Source: Crocinitomicaceae bacterium
Lineage (GTDB): Bacteria > Bacteroidota > Bacteroidia > Flavobacteriales_D > Crocinitomicaceae
DNA length: 48,451 bases
Direction of reading: 5' to 3'
Assembly (NCBI GenBank): GCA_016719925.1
Contig: JADJYC010000017.1
Span: 1 to 48,451, forward strand
Part shown: positions 45,393 to 48,451 of the stretch, one piece after another
Position numbering within the stretch: position 1 is the stretch's first letter
Layout of the letters: every line of letters begins with the position of its first letter
Program-made: the position numbers and the translations under genes
The notes under the pieces: model-generated
Told to the model about the DNA's origin: nothing
Database searches by the model: none
What the model saw: the letters and a program-made list of their open reading frames with translations, nothing else

Positions 45393-46628
45393 ATGGCAAA
45401 AAAAAACAATAGTAACACCAACAATTTAAACATCCCCAAAGGGTGGAAATACTTACCATTTGGCAATGTATTTGAATTTATACAATCACTTGCTCTGTCT
45501 CGCGAACAATTGACGTTTGATGAGCATGAAGGCGAAATATTTAATCTACACTATGGAGATATTCATGCAACATACAAGACTGATCTCTTAGATTTTGATA
45601 AAAGAAGAAAAGTACCAAGAATAAAAAAAATTGTAGAATCGAAATCACTTTCATTTTTAAAAGAAGGAGATTTAATTATTGCGGATGCTAGTGAAGATTA
45701 TAAAGGTGTTGCAGCTAATCTCGAATTAAAAAATATTAAATCAAAAAAGGTAACAGGTGGTTTACACACTTTTGTTGCAAGAGATAATTCAGGTTTAACT
45801 GTAAAAGGATTTCGAACCTATGTTTTAAAAAATCCAGCCGTTACTAATGAACTTAAAAAATTAGCTACCGGAAGCAAAGTATATGGTGTTTCTAAAACAA
45901 ATCTCACAAAACTAAAAGTCCTATTACCAACACTAAAAGAACAACTTAAAATATCCCAAATTCTATTTACTTGGGATGCCTTAATTGAAACCCTTGAGCA
46001 ATTGATCTATAAAAAAGAACGCAGCAAAAAAGTCTTTATGCAGCATTTCTTGTCTCCAAATCAAAAACATGGAAATGATTCTAGAAAATCGTATTTATTG
46101 GGAAGTATTTGTGATTTTTTAGATGGTCAAAGAAGACCCATTAAGGAAGAAGATAGGGCCAAGATCAAAGGAAAATATCCTTATTACGGAGCGTCTGGCA
46201 TTATTGATTATGTTAATGACTTTATTTTTGATGACGATTTAATTTTACTCGGTGAAGATGGCGAAAATATTCTTTCTCGAGCGTTACCATTGGCCTTCAG
46301 AGTTTCTGGCAAATGCTGGGTAAATAATCATGCCCATGTTTTGAAGCCGAAGGAAAATGTGAACATTGTTTACTTGACAAATTATCTTGAAAATATTTCC
46401 TATGAAAAATATAATAGTGGCACGGCACAACCGAAATTAAATAAAAAAATATGTGAAAGCATACCAATTTTATTGCCTTCTATTGATGAGCAAAAAAAGA
46501 TTGCATCAATCTTATCAGCATCTGATTTGGAAATTGAAATATTAAAAAAGGAGTTACATCATATAGAACGATCAAAAATTGGTCTAATGCAAATATTGCT
46601 AACAGGTAAAACGAGAGTAGGGTTATAA
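45393..46628 (+). CDS. hsdS: Type I restriction specificity subunit HsdS
   Basis: 411 residues, intact. Two target-recognition domains: TRD1 (about 15-185; WKYLPFGNVFEFIQSLALSR to LLPTLKEQLKISQILFTWDA) and TRD2 (about 230-375; LGSICDFLDGQRRPIKEEDR, KYPYYGASGIIDYVNDFIFD, ILLPSIDEQKKIASILSASD), each followed by a conserved helix. The two helices are the HsdM-binding spacers. It determines a bipartite DNA target. It begins 16 bp after the NTase gene. Confidence 0.92.
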   Translation: MAKKNNSNTNNLNIPKGWKYLPFGNVFEFIQSLALSREQLTFDEHEGEIFNLHYGDIHATYKTDLLDFDKRRKVPRIKKIVESKSLSFLKEGDLIIADASEDYKGVAANLELKNIKSKKVTGGLHTFVARDNSGLTVKGFRTYVLKNPAVTNELKKLATGSKVYGVSKTNLTKLKVLLPTLKEQLKISQILFTWDALIETLEQLIYKKERSKKVFMQHFLSPNQKHGNDSRKSYLLGSICDFLDGQRRPIKEEDRAKIKGKYPYYGASGIIDYVNDFIFDDDLILLGEDGENILSRALPLAFRVSGKCWVNNHAHVLKPKENVNIVYLTNYLENISYEKYNSGTAQPKLNKKICESIPILLPSIDEQKKIASILSASDLEIEILKKELHHIERSKIGLMQILLTGKTRVGL

Positions 46629-46630
46629 TA

Positions 46631-47709
46631 ATGACGACACTAATTTCATATCAAGAGGCTTTAAAAAAAGCAGAAGCATTTACGAAAAAGCATTTGCTCT
46701 TGGGCAATGGTTTTAGTATTGCTTGTATTCCATCAATTTTTAGATACTCATCTTTATTTGAGCAAGCTGATTTTAACGCAATGCCACAAGTTAAAATACT
46801 CTTTGATAAACTTAATACAACCGATTTCGAATTAGTAATTAATGCTTTAAATTATGGTGGCATCGCACTCCAGGCATATAATGAAGCAGATGCAGCGACA
46901 AGTGGTTTAATGAATGAACACAGTAATCGCCTCAAGGAACTTTTAATTGAAACAATTGCGAAACATCATCCGGAATATCCAAAACAAATTGAAGAATCCA
47001 AAATAGCAGCGTGTAGTAATTTTTTAGCCACATTTTTAAATGGTGAAGGAAGGATTTATTCGCTCAATTACGATTTGTTGCTTTACTGGACTTTAATGTA
47101 TGCGTTTGAAAGGAATTGATAAAAGAACCTAATGATGGATTTGGTAGAGATTCGAGTTACGATAATGGTGAGGTGAGTTACTCTAGTTATATTACTTGGC
47201 AAGGTGAAAGTACTGCGCACGTTCAAAACATACACTATTTGCATGGCGCTTTGCATGTTTTTGATAAAGGTTCGGAGATTGAAAAATTTACTTGGATTGA
47301 TACCGGAAAACCGTTAATTGAACAAACGCGAGAAGCTCTTACGCAAAACAGATTTCCTGTTTTTGTTGCAGAGGGTGATAGTAAAAAGAAAATGGAGAAG
47401 ATTACCCATAGTGGTTACTTGTATCACTCGTACAAAAGTTTTAGTTCAATCATGAAAACGAGTAGTAGAAAAACAAGTGTTTGTCTTTTTACCTATGGCG
47501 TGTCCTTTTCAGAAAATGATAAACACATTACTAAGAAAATTTCAGACGGGAATGTAAATCATCTTTTTGTTGGCATATATGGTGATGTCAATTCTGATTA
47601 TAACAAATTGATTTTTGAAGCTGTAGAAAAACTAAAAAGAAAAAGAAGATTTGGAACACTTGATGTGACTTATTATGATTCTGCCACTGCACAAGTTTGG
47701 GGCGACTAA
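46631..47709 (+). CDS. DUF4917 protein with SIR2-like motifs, one frameshift
   Basis: It begins MTTLISYQEALKKAEAFT two bases after hsdS. Seen: HLLLGNGFSIACIPS (a GxGxS-type nucleotide loop), GRIYSLNYDLLLYW (NYD), QNIHYLHGALHVFD (LHG) and VCLFTYGVSFSENDKHI (GxSxxDxH), the sequence order shared by SIR2-like NAD-consuming defence proteins. A frame change near 47116 (GGAATTGATAA) joins the halves to about 359 residues. DUF4917 genes often lie in type I R-M operons. SIR2-like catalysis is inferred from motifs, not shown. Confidence 0.72.
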
Positions 47710-47718
47710 AAAAGAAGT

Positions 47719-48020
47719 ATGATAAATAAAGCAATGAACGAAATACAATTGTCGATTTGGTTTGGTCTTTGGAGATCAATGGGCAATGATAAACCAATTT
47801 TGATTTGAACATTAACGCCAATAATGGCTGTATGTATACGGATTACCGGACAGGTGTTCCTAGAACAATCGATGTGCAAATTTCGTTAGTTTATAATGAA
47901 GATACAAATACCGTAACACTAATTCTTGGCAATTTGAATTTGTTGTTATGGATAATAACTTCTGACGGTTTTGGCATTCGTGAAAATGACACCGTCTACG
48001 AATTCAGTAAAATTTTGTAA
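47719..48020 (+). pseudogene. Hypothetical small protein between DUF4917 and hsdR, frame broken
   Basis: MINKAMNEIQLSIWFGLWRSMGND at 47719 breaks near 47800; another frame continues FDLNINANNGCMYTDYRTGV and PRTIDVQISLVYNEDTNTVT, and a third gives FEFVVMDN before SDGFGIRENDTVYEFSKIL. About 100 residues if joined. It looks like a real gene with indels; no family recognised. It ends 4 bp before hsdR. Confidence 0.4.
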
Positions 48021-48024
48021 TCGC

Positions 48025-48451
48025 ATGACAACACCATCATTTAAAGAAGACCATATATCTCAGATACCTGCTTTGCAGTTTTTGCAAAATATGGGTTTTA
48101 TTTATTTATCTCCGGCGGAGGATTGATAAGCAGCGAGGCAAAGACAGTAATGTGATTTTAGAGCATGCTAGAACAACATTTTGCGCAGACAAAATAAAAT
48201 TGAGTTTCGTGGTCAGCAATATGAATTCAGCAATTCAATATTTCTAACGCAATTAAAGCCATCAAAGATTTTCCGTTGCAAGACGGTTTGTATATACCAA
48301 CGAAAAAGTGTACGATACACTTACACTTGGTAAAAGCTTTGAAGAAAATATTCAGGATGATATAAAATCATTTACCCTGCATTACATTGATTGGAAAAAC
48401 TGGCGCAACAATGTGTTTCATGTTTCTGAAGAAGTGCGTATTGAGCGCGCG
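48025..48451 (+). CDS. hsdR: Type I restriction endonuclease subunit HsdR, 5' end only, frames broken
   Basis: The window ends inside this gene. MTTPSFKEDHISQIPALQFL opens it, then in shifted frames LSPAEALISRGGKD-like residues, NVILEH, RRQNKIEFRGQQYEFS, AIKAIKDFPLQDGLYI, NEKVYDTLTLGKSFEENIQ and DIKSFTLHYIDWKNWRNNVFHV. These are the typical N-terminal residues of HsdR, before its nuclease and helicase motifs. Frame changes occur near 48120, 48175, 48245 and 48290. HsdR is the ATP-driven translocase and nuclease of the system. Confidence 0.85.

Overview
The window looks like a Bacteroidota genome, most likely an environmental Flavobacteriales-type lineage. The evidence is the set of typical core genes (htpG, nadA, menA, trmD, a RibBA homologue with a dead RibA half, a START-like protein, a TonB-dependent receptor, soluble TonB-C proteins, a WG-repeat protein), the weak Shine-Dalgarno sequences, and many promoters with the Bacteroidota TAnnTTTG -7 element. 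The clearest promoter is before the tRNA-Met gene: TTTG, 18 bases, TATATTTG.

Layout. (1) 1-5080 is an accessory segment. Two related attC-like palindromes (1-135 and 2585-2717) bracket a divergent MerR / SDR / membrane protein / alpha-beta hydrolase group. A macrolide-resistance-type pair follows: a Mef-like MFS exporter and a macrolide 2'-phosphotransferase. (2) 5700-29745 is ordinary chromosome: htpG, an N-formylglutamate amidohydrolase, nadA, menA, a small exported protein, trmD, two TonB-C proteins, a lipoprotein, ribB/RibBX, two glycosyltransferases, an LptF/LptG permease, a START-like protein, tRNA-Met, a helical repeat protein, fabH, a TonB receptor and a WG-repeat protein. The spacers carry several families of 7-bp-periodic repeats and other interspersed repeats. 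(3) 29746-33530 holds a decayed IS21-family element whose two sides are low-complexity tracts that look like bad sequence or contig joins. (4) 33588-36252 holds an HTH protein and an AbiEi/AbiEii type IV toxin-antitoxin pair. (5) 36644 to the end is a dense defence island on the plus strand.

The island is the most interesting part. A single-TRD HsdS-like protein is followed, with gaps of a few bases or overlaps, by three ThsB-like (DUF1863/MTH538-type) TIR proteins, one of them fused behind a DUF3892-like domain. A double-TIR protein and a SLOG-domain protein come next. After 32 bp an hsdM-hsdS-hsdR type I restriction-modification operon begins. It is itself interrupted by a metallophosphoesterase, a winged-helix/nucleotidyltransferase toxin-antitoxin-like pair and a DUF4917 protein with SIR2-like motifs. 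TIR, SLOG and SIR2-like parts are the components of Thoeris (ThsB makes a signal; SIR2-SLOG ThsA senses it), but here SLOG and SIR2-like are separate genes and everything is nested with a type I R-M operon. I infer an NAD-nucleotide-signalling abortive-infection module coupled to restriction; this is a hypothesis.

Caution. Many genes are broken by single-base indels, mostly in runs of A or T, and the tRNA lacks one base of a C run. This pattern fits under-called homopolymers better than decay, so most frameshifted genes here are probably intact in the organism. The exceptions most likely to be really decayed are istA and istB. The link between regions 2, 3 and 4 rests on two suspicious low-complexity tracts and should not be taken for granted.
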